Shown piece by piece: positions 9,101 through 19,007 of a stretch of 64,000 nucleotides of DNA (its first letter is position 1; each line of letters opens with the position of its first letter). The stretch is from Acinetobacter silvestris (GTDB lineage Bacteria > Pseudomonadota > Gammaproteobacteria > Pseudomonadales > Moraxellaceae). The position numbers were made by a program, and so were the translations under genes. The stretch covers positions 58,550 to 122,549 of the forward strand of contig NZ_NEGB01000008.1 in NCBI RefSeq assembly GCF_002135235.1. Reading direction: 5' to 3'. The notes under the pieces are model-generated. The model worked only from the letters and a program-made list of their open reading frames with translations, was not told where the DNA came from and ran no database searches.

Positions 9101-10618
9101 ATGAACTCGATTCAGAAAATACAATTAACAACTGCTAAATTGCTCATCAATGGTGAATTTATTGAGTCAGAGACTCAGGAATGGCAGGACATCGTTAATC
9201 CAGCGACTCAGGAAGTTATCGGAACTGTACCATTTGCAACGCGTGAGGAAGTCAACGCTGCGATTGCTGCAGCACAGAATGCATTTGCAAGCTGGAAACA
9301 AACGCCGATTCAAGCACGTATGCGGATTATGCTTAAACTGCAAGATTTAATTCGTACCCATGCCAAAAGCATTGCACAAGTACTGACTGCTGAACAAGGA
9401 AAAACTTTGGCCGATGCTGAAGGGGATATCCAACGTGGTTTGGAAGTGGTTGAACATGCTTGTTCCATTGGAACTTTACAAATGGGCGAGTATCTTGAAG
9501 GTGTCGCGCGTGGTGTTGATACTTATACCTTACAGCAACCATTAGGCGTATGTGCGGGGATTACACCGTTTAACTTTCCTGCCATGATTCCACTGTGGAT
9601 GTTCCCGATGGCGATCGTCTGTGGCAATACCTTTGTTTTAAAACCATCAGAACAAGATCCACTGTCAACCATGATGCTAGTTGAACTAGCCATTGAAGCA
9701 GGTGTTCCAGCAGGCGTGTTAAATGTGGTACATGGTGGGAAAGAAGTTGTAGACATGCTGTGTACCCATTCGGATATCAAGGCCATTTCGTTTGTCGGTT
9801 CTACCGCAGTCGGGACACATGTTTATAATTTGGCAGGGCAACATGGTAAACGTGTTCAATCGATGATGGGCGCAAAAAATCATGTGGTGGTGATGCCTGA
9901 TGCCAATAAAGAGCAAACTTTAAATGCCCTTGTTGGTGCAGCATTTGGTGCAGCAGGGCAACGCTGCATGGCACTTTCTGTCGCAGTGATGGTGGGTGAG
10001 AGTCAGCATTGGATTAGCGAATTGGTCAACAAAGCTAAAACTTTGAGTGTGAATGCTGGACATGAACCGAATACGGATATTGGCCCCGTGATTTCTCCAC
10101 GCGCTAAAGCTCGCGTCATTGATTTAATTAATAGTGGTGTTGAACAAGGTGCTGAGTTACTTCTAGATGGTCGTGATATTCAGGTTCAAGGCTATGAGCA
10201 AGGCAACTTTGTCGGTGCGACAATTTTTAATCACGTTACGACCGACATGCGCATTTATCAAGAAGAAGTTTTTGGTCCAGTACTCGCCATTATCTGTGTA
10301 GATACTTTGGAAGAAGCAATCACGTTGGTCAATGCCAATCCATTTGGCAATGGGGTTGGATTGTTTACTCAAAATGGTGCAACAGCCCGAACGTTCCAAC
10401 AGCTGATCAATATTGGTCAAGTGGGTATTAACATTCCAATTCCAGTGCCTGTGCCTTTCTTTAGTTTTACCGGTTCTAGAGGCTCTAAATTGGGTGATTT
10501 AGGCCCATATGGTAAACAGGCTGTGCAATTTTATACACAGACTAAAACCATTACTAGTCGTTGGTTTGAAGACGATCAAGAAACGGGTGCTGTAAATACG
10601 ACGATCAGTTTGCGCTAA
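9101..10618 (+). CDS. mmsA: Methylmalonate-semialdehyde dehydrogenase (CoA-acylating)
   Basis: Oxidises methylmalonate semialdehyde to propionyl-CoA, the last step of valine breakdown. I choose the ATG at 9101, preceded by GGAGAGG at 9092-9098, giving 505 residues; an upstream ATG at 9032 only adds a non-conserved extension. Aldehyde-dehydrogenase features are clear: ITPFNFPAMIPLWMFP, FVGSTAVG, and the nucleophile C289 in FGAAGQRC. Position 260 is Asn (MGAKNH) rather than the general-base Glu of ordinary ALDHs, which is the hallmark of the CoA-acylating branch. It is the first gene of the operon. Confidence 0.95.
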   Translation: MNSIQKIQLTTAKLLINGEFIESETQEWQDIVNPATQEVIGTVPFATREEVNAAIAAAQNAFASWKQTPIQARMRIMLKLQDLIRTHAKSIAQVLTAEQGKTLADAEGDIQRGLEVVEHACSIGTLQMGEYLEGVARGVDTYTLQQPLGVCAGITPFNFPAMIPLWMFPMAIVCGNTFVLKPSEQDPLSTMMLVELAIEAGVPAGVLNVVHGGKEVVDMLCTHSDIKAISFVGSTAVGTHVYNLAGQHGKRVQSMMGAKNHVVVMPDANKEQTLNALVGAAFGAAGQRCMALSVAVMVGESQHWISELVNKAKTLSVNAGHEPNTDIGPVISPRAKARVIDLINSGVEQGAELLLDGRDIQVQGYEQGNFVGATIFNHVTTDMRIYQEEVFGPVLAIICVDTLEEAITLVNANPFGNGVGLFTQNGATARTFQQLINIGQVGINIPIPVPVPFFSFTGSRGSKLGDLGPYGKQAVQFYTQTKTITSRWFEDDQETGAVNTTISLR

Positions 10619-10628
10619 GGAGGCAAGT

Positions 10629-11519
10629 ATGAAGATTGCCTTTATTGGTTTAGGAAACATGGGCGGTTGCATGGCACAAAATCTGCTTAAAGCAGGGCAA
10701 CAGGTCTGGGGTTATGACTTAAGTGAAGTTGCATTACAACATTTCACAGAAGGTGGAGGCATTGTTTGTAGTACTCCTCAAGCAGCAGCCCAAGAAGCAG
10801 ATATCGTTATTACCATGTTGCCAGCAGCAAAGCATGTCCGAGATGTTTATCTCGGAGAGGACGGGGTCTTGGCCACGCTCAAAGCAGGCAGCTTATGTAT
10901 TGATTGCAGTACGATTGATCCCCAAACCATTAAAGATATTGCAGAAGCAGGTGAGGCAAAACAGATTGTGGTATGTGATGCACCTGTTTCTGGCGGCACC
11001 ATTGGTGCACAAGCGGGTACTTTGACCTTTATGGTGGGGGCATCTGAGCAAACGTATGAGGCTACCAAGCCGGTATTGAGTTTGATGGGTAAAAATGTAG
11101 TGCATTGTGGTGCAGTGGGTACTGGGCAAGTGGCTAAAATTTGTAATAACTTGATCTTGGGTATTTCTATGACTGCTGTAGCTGAAGGCATGGCACTGGG
11201 GGTGAAACTTGGCATTGATCCACATGCTTTAGCTGGCGTGATTAATAGTTCGAGTGGTCGTTGTTGGAGTTCAGAGGTCTGTAATCCTTGGCCAGATATT
11301 TGTGCCAATGCACCAGCTTCTCGAGATTATCAGGATGGTTTTGCTACTCAGCTGATGTTGAAAGATTTAGGGCTTGCTATTGAAGCCGCAGGTCAGGTGA
11401 AACAACCGGTTTTACTGGGTGGCTTGGTCCAACAACTCTATCAACAACTGTGTTTACAAGGTCATGCAAACTTGGATTTCTCCAGTATTATCCAGCAATA
11501 TTTACCTGCTCAGAAATAA
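10629..11519 (+). CDS. mmsB: 3-hydroxyisobutyrate dehydrogenase
   Basis: NAD-dependent oxidation of 3-hydroxyisobutyrate to methylmalonate semialdehyde, the substrate of the neighbouring mmsA product. The 296 residues are of normal length. The Rossmann motif GLGNMG is at 7-12, the substrate-binding DAPVSGGTIGAQAGTL begins at 117, and the catalytic lysine is K170 in GQVAKICNN. A strong Shine-Dalgarno (AAGGAGG) sits 10 bases after the mmsA stop, so the genes are co-transcribed. Confidence 0.95.
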   Translation: MKIAFIGLGNMGGCMAQNLLKAGQQVWGYDLSEVALQHFTEGGGIVCSTPQAAAQEADIVITMLPAAKHVRDVYLGEDGVLATLKAGSLCIDCSTIDPQTIKDIAEAGEAKQIVVCDAPVSGGTIGAQAGTLTFMVGASEQTYEATKPVLSLMGKNVVHCGAVGTGQVAKICNNLILGISMTAVAEGMALGVKLGIDPHALAGVINSSSGRCWSSEVCNPWPDICANAPASRDYQDGFATQLMLKDLGLAIEAAGQVKQPVLLGGLVQQLYQQLCLQGHANLDFSSIIQQYLPAQK

Positions 11520-11604
11520 TGGTATTGCCATTGGATGGCTTTTTTACTGAATAAATTAACCCACGTGTCATGAATAACAACAGATCCAGACTGAGGTTAA
11601 CCCG

Positions 11605-13260
11605 ATGTTGAAATATCAAGAAGCAGTATCTGCATTTGATTTACATAATGCGGCGAATAATTTGTTGTCAGGTTCTTTAGATGCACTTAATGCTTGTTAT
11701 GAGTGCTGTGACCGCTATGCAGATTCAGCACAAGTGGCTTTGTATTGGCAATCCAAAGATGGTCGAAAAGCCCAGTATACGTTTAATGAACTAAAACAAC
11801 GCTCAAGCCAATTTGCCAACTTTTTAAAAGCTCAAGGTGTTGGGAAAGGTGATCGCATTTCTGGGTTACTGCCGCGGACACCTGAGTTGATCATTACGAT
11901 TTTAGCGGCTTGGCGTATAGGTGCGGTTTACCAACCTTTATTTACCGCATTTGGTCCAAAAGCCATTGAACATCGTGTGGTACTTGCCAAGAGTAAATTG
12001 GTGGTAACGGACATGGGTAATCGTAGTAAGTTAAATGAAGTTGCGGATTGTCCAGCGATTGTTACGGTGCTAGGAGCACTTGATTGCTTACCTCAAAGTG
12101 ACTTTAATTTCTGGGCTGAAGTCGAGCAGCAATCGGTAGATTGTGAACTAGCAATGCTGAAGAGCGATGAGCCTTTTCTATTGATGTTTACATCAGGAAC
12201 AACGGGTCCAGCGAAACCTTTACAAGTCCCTTTAAAAGCACTGGTTGCATTTGGGCATTATATGCAAGATGCCGTGGGTTTAACGCCTGATGATGCTTTT
12301 TGGAATATTGCTGATCCAGGTTGGGCCTATGGTTTGTATTACGGTATTGTTGGGCCATTGTTGTTAGGACATGCGACATTGCTTTATGACGGTGGCTTTA
12401 GCATTGAGAGTTTATGTCAGATTGTTGAAGAGTATCAAATTACCAATTTGGCTGGTGCTCCAACGGCTTATCGGATGATGATGGCGGCGGATCCTGAAAA
12501 AATTGCGCCGTTACGCGGACAATTCCGTAAGGTCAGCAGTGCGGGTGAGCCTTTAAACCCAGAAGTAATCCGCTGGTTTAAACAGGTGTTGGATGCGCCA
12601 ATATTTGATCATTATGGACAAACTGAAGTTGGGATGGTGGTGTGTAATCATCATGGTCTCGAGCATCCAGTCCGTGCTGGCGCAGCCGGTTTTCCAAGTC
12701 AAGGCTATCGGATTGTGGTGCTAAATGAACAAGGCCAAGAGTTAGCAGCAGACATACCAGGAATACTGGCGGTGGATATAAGCCAATCACCCATGATGTG
12801 GTTCTCGGGCTACCAAGAAAGCCGTAAATCCCCTTTTATTGGACACTACTATTTAACTGGCGATACCGCAGAAATCCATGCTGATGGCAATATGAGTTTT
12901 GTCGGACGTAGTGATGATGTGATTACCACTTCGGGTTATCGGATTGGTCCATTTGATGTGGAAAGTGCCTTGTTAGAACATGCAGCTGTGGTTGAAGCCG
13001 TTGTGGTGGGTGTACCCGATCCTGAGCGTACAGAAATCGTCAAAGCCTTTGTTATTTTGGTGGATAAAGTAGAACCTACTCTGATATTGGCCGAGGAACT
13101 CAGCCAATTTGTGAAAAAGCGTTTGTCTGCACATGCTTATCCACGCGAGGTTGAGTTTGTCTCTGAATTACCAAAAACACCGAGTGGAAAAATTCAACGT
13201 TTTTTACTGCGTAATCAGGAAATCACCAAACAACAAAATATAAATACCGCCGCTGGCTAA
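11605..13260 (+). CDS. Acyl-CoA synthetase (AMP-forming), short or branched chain
   Basis: An adenylate-forming enzyme of 551 residues. The AMP-binding P-loop TSGTTGPAKP, the YGQTE motif and the C-terminal PKTPSGKIQR with its catalytic lysine are all present. It resembles acetyl/propionyl-CoA synthetases. In this operon it most likely activates a short or branched acid such as isobutyrate or propionate, feeding the same pathway from free acids. The specificity is inference. It starts 85 bases after mmsB with an AGGTTAA-type ribosome-binding site. Confidence 0.87.
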   Translation: MLKYQEAVSAFDLHNAANNLLSGSLDALNACYECCDRYADSAQVALYWQSKDGRKAQYTFNELKQRSSQFANFLKAQGVGKGDRISGLLPRTPELIITILAAWRIGAVYQPLFTAFGPKAIEHRVVLAKSKLVVTDMGNRSKLNEVADCPAIVTVLGALDCLPQSDFNFWAEVEQQSVDCELAMLKSDEPFLLMFTSGTTGPAKPLQVPLKALVAFGHYMQDAVGLTPDDAFWNIADPGWAYGLYYGIVGPLLLGHATLLYDGGFSIESLCQIVEEYQITNLAGAPTAYRMMMAADPEKIAPLRGQFRKVSSAGEPLNPEVIRWFKQVLDAPIFDHYGQTEVGMVVCNHHGLEHPVRAGAAGFPSQGYRIVVLNEQGQELAADIPGILAVDISQSPMMWFSGYQESRKSPFIGHYYLTGDTAEIHADGNMSFVGRSDDVITTSGYRIGPFDVESALLEHAAVVEAVVVGVPDPERTEIVKAFVILVDKVEPTLILAEELSQFVKKRLSAHAYPREVEFVSELPKTPSGKIQRFLLRNQEITKQQNINTAAG

Positions 13261-13281
13261 TGCAGGCAAAGGGAAATATGT

Positions 13282-14409
13282 ATGCAATTAACTGAAGAGC
13301 AAATTTTAATTCGTGATACGGCGAAAAGCTTTGCACAAGAACAAATTAAACCCTATGCCAGTGAATGGGATAAACATGGAACATTTCCAGCCCATGCTTT
13401 ACAGAAAATGGGTGAGTTAGGTTTTATGGGGATGCTTGTTCCTGAGCAATGGGGTGGTTCTGAAACAGGAAATTTGGCCTATGTGTTAGCACTTGAAGAA
13501 GTCGCCGCTGCCGATGGAGCGACCTCAGCCATTATGAGTGTGCATAATTCGGTAGGTTGTGTACCGATTCTCAAATTTGGAAATGAAGCACAAAAACAAC
13601 GTTTTCTAGTGCCTTTAGCACAGGGCAAAATGATTGGTGCATTTGCTTTAACGGAACCGCATACAGGGTCGGATGCTGCAGCAATTAAGACCCGTGCAGT
13701 CAAAGACGGTGATGACTATATCCTAAATGGTGCAAAACAATTCATTACGTCAGGTCATAACGCGGGCGTTATTATTGTTTTTGCAGTGACCGATCCAAGC
13801 GCAGGTAAAAAAGGGATTAGTGCCTTTTTGGTTCCACGTGAAGCGTCGGGTTATGAGGTAATCCGAATTGAAGAAAAACTGGGTTTACATGCCTCTGATA
13901 CCTGCCAAATTGCTTTGACTGATGTTCGCATTCACAAGAGCTTAATGTTAGGCGAAGAGGGTGAGGGTTTAAAAATTGCCTTAGCAAATTTAGAAGGTGG
14001 GCGTATTGGTATTGCAGCACAAGCGGTGGGTTTAGCACGTGCCGCCTTAGAAGAAGCCACACATTATGCAAAAGAACGAATTGCCTTTGGTAAACCTATT
14101 TTTGAGCAACAAGCGATTTCATTTCGGCTAGCCAGTATGGCGACTGAAATTGAAGCGGCAAGACAATTGGTGCATTACGCAGCGCGTTTAAAAGAAGCAG
14201 GGCAGCCATGTTTGAATGAAGCATCCATGGCGAAATTATTTGCTTCAGAAATGACGGAAAGAGTCTGTTCACAAGCCTTGCAGGTGTTTGGTGGCTACGG
14301 CTATTTGAAAGATTTTCCGATTGAACGTATTTATCGAGATGCTCGAATTTGCCAAATTTATGAAGGCACCAGTGACATTCAGCGTTTAGTTATCGCACGT
14401 AGTTTATAA
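13282..14409 (+). CDS. Acyl-CoA dehydrogenase, probably isobutyryl-CoA specific
   Basis: An FAD-dependent dehydrogenase of 375 residues. The family signature [16 protein letters not shown] is present, and the C-terminal YEGTSDIQR supplies the catalytic glutamate E361, at the position used by short-chain enzymes. Between the CoA synthetase and the enoyl-CoA hydratase it fits isobutyryl-CoA to methacrylyl-CoA, the first committed step of the valine branch. Electrons would pass to ETF. The start is ATG, 21 bases after the synthetase stop. Confidence 0.92.
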   Translation: MQLTEEQILIRDTAKSFAQEQIKPYASEWDKHGTFPAHALQKMGELGFMGMLVPEQWGGSETGNLAYVLALEEVAAADGATSAIMSVHNSVGCVPILKFGNEAQKQRFLVPLAQGKMIGAFALTEPHTGSDAAAIKTRAVKDGDDYILNGAKQFITSGHNAGVIIVFAVTDPSAGKKGISAFLVPREASGYEVIRIEEKLGLHASDTCQIALTDVRIHKSLMLGEEGEGLKIALANLEGGRIGIAAQAVGLARAALEEATHYAKERIAFGKPIFEQQAISFRLASMATEIEAARQLVHYAARLKEAGQPCLNEASMAKLFASEMTERVCSQALQVFGGYGYLKDFPIERIYRDARICQIYEGTSDIQRLVIARSL

Positions 14410-14430
14410 GCAATTAATAAGGATTATTTT

Positions 14431-15204
14431 ATGCAATGGGACACCATTTTATTGGAAAAACGTAACGGTGTGGGTTTGATTACTTTAAATCGCCCGAAAT
14501 CACTAAACGCACTTAATACACAACTGATTCGTGAAATGAATCTGGCGCTTGATCAGTTAGAGCAAGATCCTGAGATTGGCTGCATCGTGTTAACGGGTTC
14601 AGAAAAAGCATTTGCCGCAGGTGCGGATATTAAAGAAATGGTGGAGTTAAATTTTCCCAATATTTATTTTGATGATTTCTTCACGCTGGCTGATCGGATT
14701 GCACAACGTCGCAAGCCTTTGATTGCCGCGGTCAGCGGTTATGCCTTAGGTGGCGGTTGTGAATTGGCGTTAATGTGTGATTTTATTTATTGCGCAGAAA
14801 ACGCCAAATTTGCTTTGCCCGAAGTGACTTTAGGTGTATTGCCTGGCATTGGTGGTACACAACGTTTAACGCTAGCCGTGGGTAAGGCTAAAGCGATGGA
14901 AATGTGTTTAACCGCACGACAAATGGGTGCGCAGGAAGCGGAACACAGTGGGTTAGTGGCTCGTGTCTTTAGCCAGCAAGAATTACTAGAACAAACGTTA
15001 CAAGCTGCGGAAAAAATTGCAGAGAAATCACTTACTGCCGTGATGATGATTAAAGAGTCGATTAATCGTGCTTTTGAAGTCAGTCTAGCCGAAGGTCTAC
15101 GATTTGAACGACGAACATTTCATTCAATTTTTGCTACTTTAGACCAAAAAGAAGGTATGTGGGCATTTATTGAAAAACGCCCAGCCAAATTTACCAATCA
15201 ATAA
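14431..15204 (+). CDS. Enoyl-CoA hydratase (methacrylyl-CoA hydratase by context)
   Basis: Crotonase fold, 257 residues. The first oxyanion segment AAGADIKEM and the second, GYALGGGCELALMCD, are clear, and the catalytic glutamates sit in the usual FALPEVTLGVLPGIGGTQRL region. The expected reaction here is hydration of methacrylyl-CoA to 3-hydroxyisobutyryl-CoA. A good GGATTATTTT spacer precedes the ATG. The same fold recurs in the next gene, but the two products differ in length and motifs. Confidence 0.92.
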   Translation: MQWDTILLEKRNGVGLITLNRPKSLNALNTQLIREMNLALDQLEQDPEIGCIVLTGSEKAFAAGADIKEMVELNFPNIYFDDFFTLADRIAQRRKPLIAAVSGYALGGGCELALMCDFIYCAENAKFALPEVTLGVLPGIGGTQRLTLAVGKAKAMEMCLTARQMGAQEAEHSGLVARVFSQQELLEQTLQAAEKIAEKSLTAVMMIKESINRAFEVSLAEGLRFERRTFHSIFATLDQKEGMWAFIEKRPAKFTNQ

Positions 15205-15214
15205 GGGGCTGAAA

Positions 15215-16249
15215 ATGAGCAGTGAAAATAATTTAATCAGCAGTAAACAAGGTGCTTTAGGCATTCTGACTTTAGATCGTGCTACACATTTAAATGCTTT
15301 ATCTTTAGAGATGATTCAGGGGATAACTGCACAGCTTGAACAATGGCGGCATGACCACAATATTCAGGCAATTTTGATTAATTCTAATAGTGCAAAAGCT
15401 TTTTGTGCGGGTGGCGATATTCGTTATTTATACGAAAGCTATCAAAATGACTCAACAGATTATCAGGGATATTTTGCCTCAGAATACACCATGCTGACCA
15501 CGATTCGCCAATTTACGAAGCCTATTATCGTGTTTTTAGACGGTTATGTTTTGGGTGGTGGTTTTGGTTTGGCACAGGCATGTCATATTGTGGTGAGCAG
15601 TGAAAAATCACGTTTTGCGATGCCAGAAACAGCGATTGGATTTTTCCCAGATGTTGCGGCGACGCATTTCCTGTCTCGTTTAGATGATATTGGTGTGTAT
15701 ATGGCGCTGACGGGTGAGCAAATCAGCAGTAGCGATGCACTATATTTGGATTTGATTGACTATCATGTTCCAAGTGAACGTTTAGTTGCACTTCAAGAAG
15801 CATTGGTTGCCAATGAACATTTGAATCAAGCAGTGATTGAACAAATTGTATTTGGTTTTATTACTCATCCAGTAGAAAGCGAGTTACGACAGCGTGCAGA
15901 TAGTATTCATCAACACTTCGCTTATGAAAGTCTGGCAGAAATTGAACAAAGTTTGGCGAACGAAACCGATCCACTGGCTCAAGCTTGGGCACATCACTTA
16001 TTCAAAATTTTGAAACAACGTTCTTTGGTGGCTAAACAGACTAGTCTGAAATTACAGTGGATTGGACGCAGTTTATCGCTTGAACAATGTATGCAGTTAG
16101 AGCGTGATCTGCAAGATATTTGGTTTGAGCATGGTGATTTTATTGAGGGTGTACGAGCTTTAATTATTGATAAAGATAAGCAACCGAAATGGCAATCGCA
16201 TAGTTCAGCCTTGACCGAAATTCTAGATAATTTAACCGCGACTGCCTAA
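15215..16249 (+). CDS. 3-hydroxyisobutyryl-CoA hydrolase
   Basis: Releases 3-hydroxyisobutyrate from CoA, giving the substrate for mmsB. It is a crotonase-family protein of 345 residues, longer than ordinary hydratases. The motifs FCAGGDIRYLYE and GYVLGGGFGLAQACHIV, and the PETAIGFFPDVAATHFL segment typical of HIBCH, are visible. I prefer the ATG at 15215, with GGGG 6-9 bases upstream just after the hydratase stop. An in-frame TTG at 15170 would overlap the previous gene by 35 bases. It is the last enzyme gene of the operon. Confidence 0.92.
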   Translation: MSSENNLISSKQGALGILTLDRATHLNALSLEMIQGITAQLEQWRHDHNIQAILINSNSAKAFCAGGDIRYLYESYQNDSTDYQGYFASEYTMLTTIRQFTKPIIVFLDGYVLGGGFGLAQACHIVVSSEKSRFAMPETAIGFFPDVAATHFLSRLDDIGVYMALTGEQISSSDALYLDLIDYHVPSERLVALQEALVANEHLNQAVIEQIVFGFITHPVESELRQRADSIHQHFAYESLAEIEQSLANETDPLAQAWAHHLFKILKQRSLVAKQTSLKLQWIGRSLSLEQCMQLERDLQDIWFEHGDFIEGVRALIIDKDKQPKWQSHSSALTEILDNLTATA

Positions 16250-16369
16250 ATTTTATCATTATACAAATGAGTGTTGAGACTCAATAAGTTTATAAAAATG
16301 AAAACCAAAATAAATTACATACGTCAATGTAGATAAAAAGATGTGACCACTAAAGGAAAAGAGGTACAT

Positions 16370-17719
16370 ATGGAACAGCAAAAAGGAATATCTAAAGATA
16401 CTAAAAAATCATCGCATCGGCTTGCAGGTATCTCTAGTATGGTGGGGACTACGATCGAGTGGTATGACTTTTTTATTTATGGCGCTGCCGCCGCACTAAT
16501 TTTTAATAAACTTTTCTTCCCTGATTTAGACCCTTTGACTGGGGTCTTAGCAGCCTTTGCAACCTATACCGTGGGCTTTATTGGTCGTCCACTCGGTGGC
16601 ATTGTTTTTGGCCATTTTGGTGATAAAGTTGGTCGTAAGTCAATGTTACTATTAACTCTAATGTTAATGGGTATACCAACGGTTTTGATTGGACTATTGC
16701 CGACGTTTGAAACGATTGGTTATTGGGCCGCTGTTTTCCTCATCATTCTACGCTTTGTACAAGGTATGGCTATGGGGGGAGAGTGGGGCGGTGCTGTATT
16801 GATGGCAGTTGAACATGCGCCCGAAGGGAAAAAGGGCTTTTGGGGGAGTTTACCTCAAGCCAGTACAGGTGCAGGTTTGTTGCTCGCTTCGCTGACATTA
16901 GGAGCCGTATCATTACTTCCAGAGGCTGCTTTATTGAGCTGGGGATGGCGTTTACCTTTTCTTGCTAGTATTTTGTTATTAGGCGTAGGGATTTATATTC
17001 GGGTTAAAGTACCTGAGTCACCTGACTTTGAAAAAGTTAAAGCCAAAGCTGAAGAAGTAAAAATTCCTGCATTACAAGTTTTTAAAAACCATCCTAAACA
17101 AGTCATATTAATTATTTTGGCACGTGCTGCTGAAAATGCATGGTTTTATATAGCATCTACTTTTGCACTCGCATATACCACTACTCAATTAGGTTTGCCA
17201 CGGCAGGAGATTTTATTTGCCACAATCTGTGGTGCTGCGGTGATTATGTTCATGACACCGCTCTGTGGTCACTTGTCAGATAAAGTCGGACAGCGCAATA
17301 TGTTTATGTTTGGCTTATTTGTGCTGGCATTATATTGTTATCCTTTCTTTAGTATGTTGAGTACCAAAGATCCTGTATTGGTTTGGACTGCAATTGTGGT
17401 TGCGATAGGAGTTGTATTTCCAATTATGTATGCCCCACAGGCACAACTATTTGCCAGAGAGTTTCCTGCTGAAATTCGTTATAGTGGAATTTCAATTTCG
17501 GTACAATTTGCGGGAATATTGGGTGGTGGTTTAGCCCCAATGATTGCGACAAAACTGCTGAGTATTGGGCATGGAAACCCTTATCTTATTTCCATGTATA
17601 TTGCGGGTATGGCAATCGTTGCGATTTTTTGTACCTGTTTTATGCAAAAAGATCCGAAGCCGCTTTATCGTCAGGCACCGGTACAGAAAACTAAATTAGA
17701 AGGACTTCCAGAGAATTAA
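16370..17719 (+). CDS. MFS transporter, metabolite:H+ symporter (MHS) family
   Basis: An inner-membrane uptake carrier of 449 residues with twelve predicted helices. The MHS signatures are present: GTTIEWYDFFIYG at the start, GHFGDKVGRKSML after helix 2 and GGEWGGAVLMAVEH in helix 5. Relatives carry proline/betaine, shikimate, citrate or alpha-ketoglutarate. By position it may import a branched-chain acid, but that is inference. The ATG at 16370, preceded by AGAGGT, is preferred to the GTG at 16343. It lies 120 bases after the hydrolase and ends at a clear terminator. Confidence 0.88.
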   Translation: MEQQKGISKDTKKSSHRLAGISSMVGTTIEWYDFFIYGAAAALIFNKLFFPDLDPLTGVLAAFATYTVGFIGRPLGGIVFGHFGDKVGRKSMLLLTLMLMGIPTVLIGLLPTFETIGYWAAVFLIILRFVQGMAMGGEWGGAVLMAVEHAPEGKKGFWGSLPQASTGAGLLLASLTLGAVSLLPEAALLSWGWRLPFLASILLLGVGIYIRVKVPESPDFEKVKAKAEEVKIPALQVFKNHPKQVILIILARAAENAWFYIASTFALAYTTTQLGLPRQEILFATICGAAVIMFMTPLCGHLSDKVGQRNMFMFGLFVLALYCYPFFSMLSTKDPVLVWTAIVVAIGVVFPIMYAPQAQLFAREFPAEIRYSGISISVQFAGILGGGLAPMIATKLLSIGHGNPYLISMYIAGMAIVAIFCTCFMQKDPKPLYRQAPVQKTKLEGLPEN

Positions 17720-17744
17720 TTTCAAATGTAAATTAAACATATAA

Positions 17745-17776
17745 AAAAAGCCTCTATAAAAATAGAGGCTTTTTAA
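17745..17776 (+). terminator. Terminator after the MHS transporter
   Basis: A perfect 13-bp stem (17745-17757 with 17762-17774), a 4-base loop, and A and T flanks. It may work in both directions and so could also end the tRNA-Gly transcript coming from the right. Confidence 0.85.
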
Positions 17777-17779
17777 ATT

Positions 17780-17855
17780 TGGAGCGGGAAAAGAGACTCG
17801 AACTCTCGACCCCAACCTTGGCAAGGTTATGCTCTACCAACTGAGCTATTCCCGC
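17780..17855 (-). tRNA. tRNA-Gly (GCC)
   Basis: A 76-base tRNA on the minus strand beginning GCGGGAATAGCTCAG and carrying an encoded 3' CCA. The D arm, the anticodon arm with GCC in the loop, the T arm with TTCGAGTC, and the 7-bp acceptor stem all pair. It is the second of two copies in the direction of transcription. Confidence 0.95.
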
Positions 17856-17898
17856 GGGGTGTACAATTTTTACTACAAAAACTGAACAAAAAAGACTT

Positions 17899-17974
17899 TG
17901 GAGCGGGAAAAGAGACTCGAACTCTCGACCCCAACCTTGGCAAGGTTATGCTCTACCAACTGAGCTATTCCCGC
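17899..17974 (-). tRNA. tRNA-Gly (GCC), second copy
   Basis: As far as I can read it is identical in all 76 bases to the copy at 17780-17855, including the GCC anticodon and encoded CCA, with 43 bases between them. Both are on the minus strand and are presumably made from one transcript started near 18000-18050. Confidence 0.95.
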
Positions 17975-18213
17975 ATGCCGCCTATAATACATTATGATTT
18001 TTTTCGGTCAACATTTTTTTGCATATGAAAGTGCTAATTGAATAAAATAAAATCACTTTGAAGCAAAAAAGGTATTTTCTTGTTGCAATACACGATGTTT
18101 ACTCATGAAAATGATAGAAATGACACTCACTTATCTATTGCATGTTTTCATACTGTGCGATACAGATCAGCGTTATACTTAAATGCTATTTTCAGTTTCC
18201 TTAAGGATTCAAT

Positions 18214-18522
18214 ATGAACCTAGAACAACAACTCACTGAAAGATTAAACACTTTGGCGCCATCACATTTAGAAGTGATCAATGAATCTGCTGGACATGGG
18301 GGCTATTTCCCTGGCAAGGAATCACACTTTAAGGTGATTATTGTGAGTGAGGTATTTGCCGGTTTACGTTTGGTTCAACGTCATCAAAAAGTCTATGCTG
18401 TTGCAGCAGAATTATTAAGTCCAAGTAAAATTCATGCTTTGGCCATTCATGCTTATCTTCCAAGTGAGTGGCAGGGTGAAGCCCCGACTAGTCCTGAATG
18501 TGCTCATGCACCTAAAGTTTAA
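18214..18522 (+). CDS. bolA: BolA-family protein
   Basis: A 102-residue protein with the BolA fold. The conserved core HFKVIIVSEVFAGLRLVQRH contains the invariant RH and is followed by a helix ending in HALAIHAYLP. BolA proteins pair with monothiol glutaredoxins on a shared iron-sulfur cluster and, in enterics, affect morphology and envelope genes. A Shine-Dalgarno AAGGA precedes the ATG. It lies 3 bases before the SirB2-like gene, so the two are likely one operon. Confidence 0.9.
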   Translation: MNLEQQLTERLNTLAPSHLEVINESAGHGGYFPGKESHFKVIIVSEVFAGLRLVQRHQKVYAVAAELLSPSKIHALAIHAYLPSEWQGEAPTSPECAHAPKV

Positions 18523-18534
18523 TGGGTGAACAAT

Positions 18535-18927
18535 ATGGATACCCATTTATTGATTAAAATTATTCATATGTCGAGTGTTGCGGTTGCCTTAGTAATTTTT
18601 GTCGCACGTGCATTGACCTTATTTGTTGGCACGCAAAACAATCAACCCAATCCGAAAGGAAGAATCGCTTTTGTTGCAATACAGCATTTAGCTTTCACGG
18701 TTTTGACCATTAGCGGCATTATTTTATTGATCATGAATGATTTTAAAGTTCAGCCTTGGTTTTATGCAAAAATTGTCTTATTTCTAGTTTTGTTGTCATC
18801 ATTAATTAAAGTGTATAAAAAAGATGACACGATTTTGTTAACCCAACGTCGTGCAGGACTGGTGATTAGTGCTGTTGCATTTATTGCAATTATATCTTTA
18901 GTTATGATTAAACCCATTTTTGGTTAA
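18535..18927 (+). CDS. SirB2-family integral membrane protein
   Basis: A small inner-membrane protein of about 130 residues with four hydrophobic helices. It begins MDTHLLIKIIHMSSVAVALV, has a second helix with LAFTVLTISGIILLI and ends close after a last helix. The pattern and length fit the SirB2 (invasion-regulator) family, whose molecular role is unknown. Either GTG 18526 or ATG 18535 could be the start. Close spacing to bolA suggests co-expression. Confidence 0.75.
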   Translation: MDTHLLIKIIHMSSVAVALVIFVARALTLFVGTQNNQPNPKGRIAFVAIQHLAFTVLTISGIILLIMNDFKVQPWFYAKIVLFLVLLSSLIKVYKKDDTILLTQRRAGLVISAVAFIAIISLVMIKPIFG

Positions 18928-19007
18928 TTGTTAGACACATATTTTAGAGCAGATAGTGGTCTGGGTTAAACTACAGGCAATTTTTATAATAAGTGATTGG
19001 GGAATTT

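Noticed and set aside
10847..11308. Long minus-strand frames opposite mmsB (up to 153 codons)
   Set aside because: These lie opposite a clear gene and arise from its codon bias.
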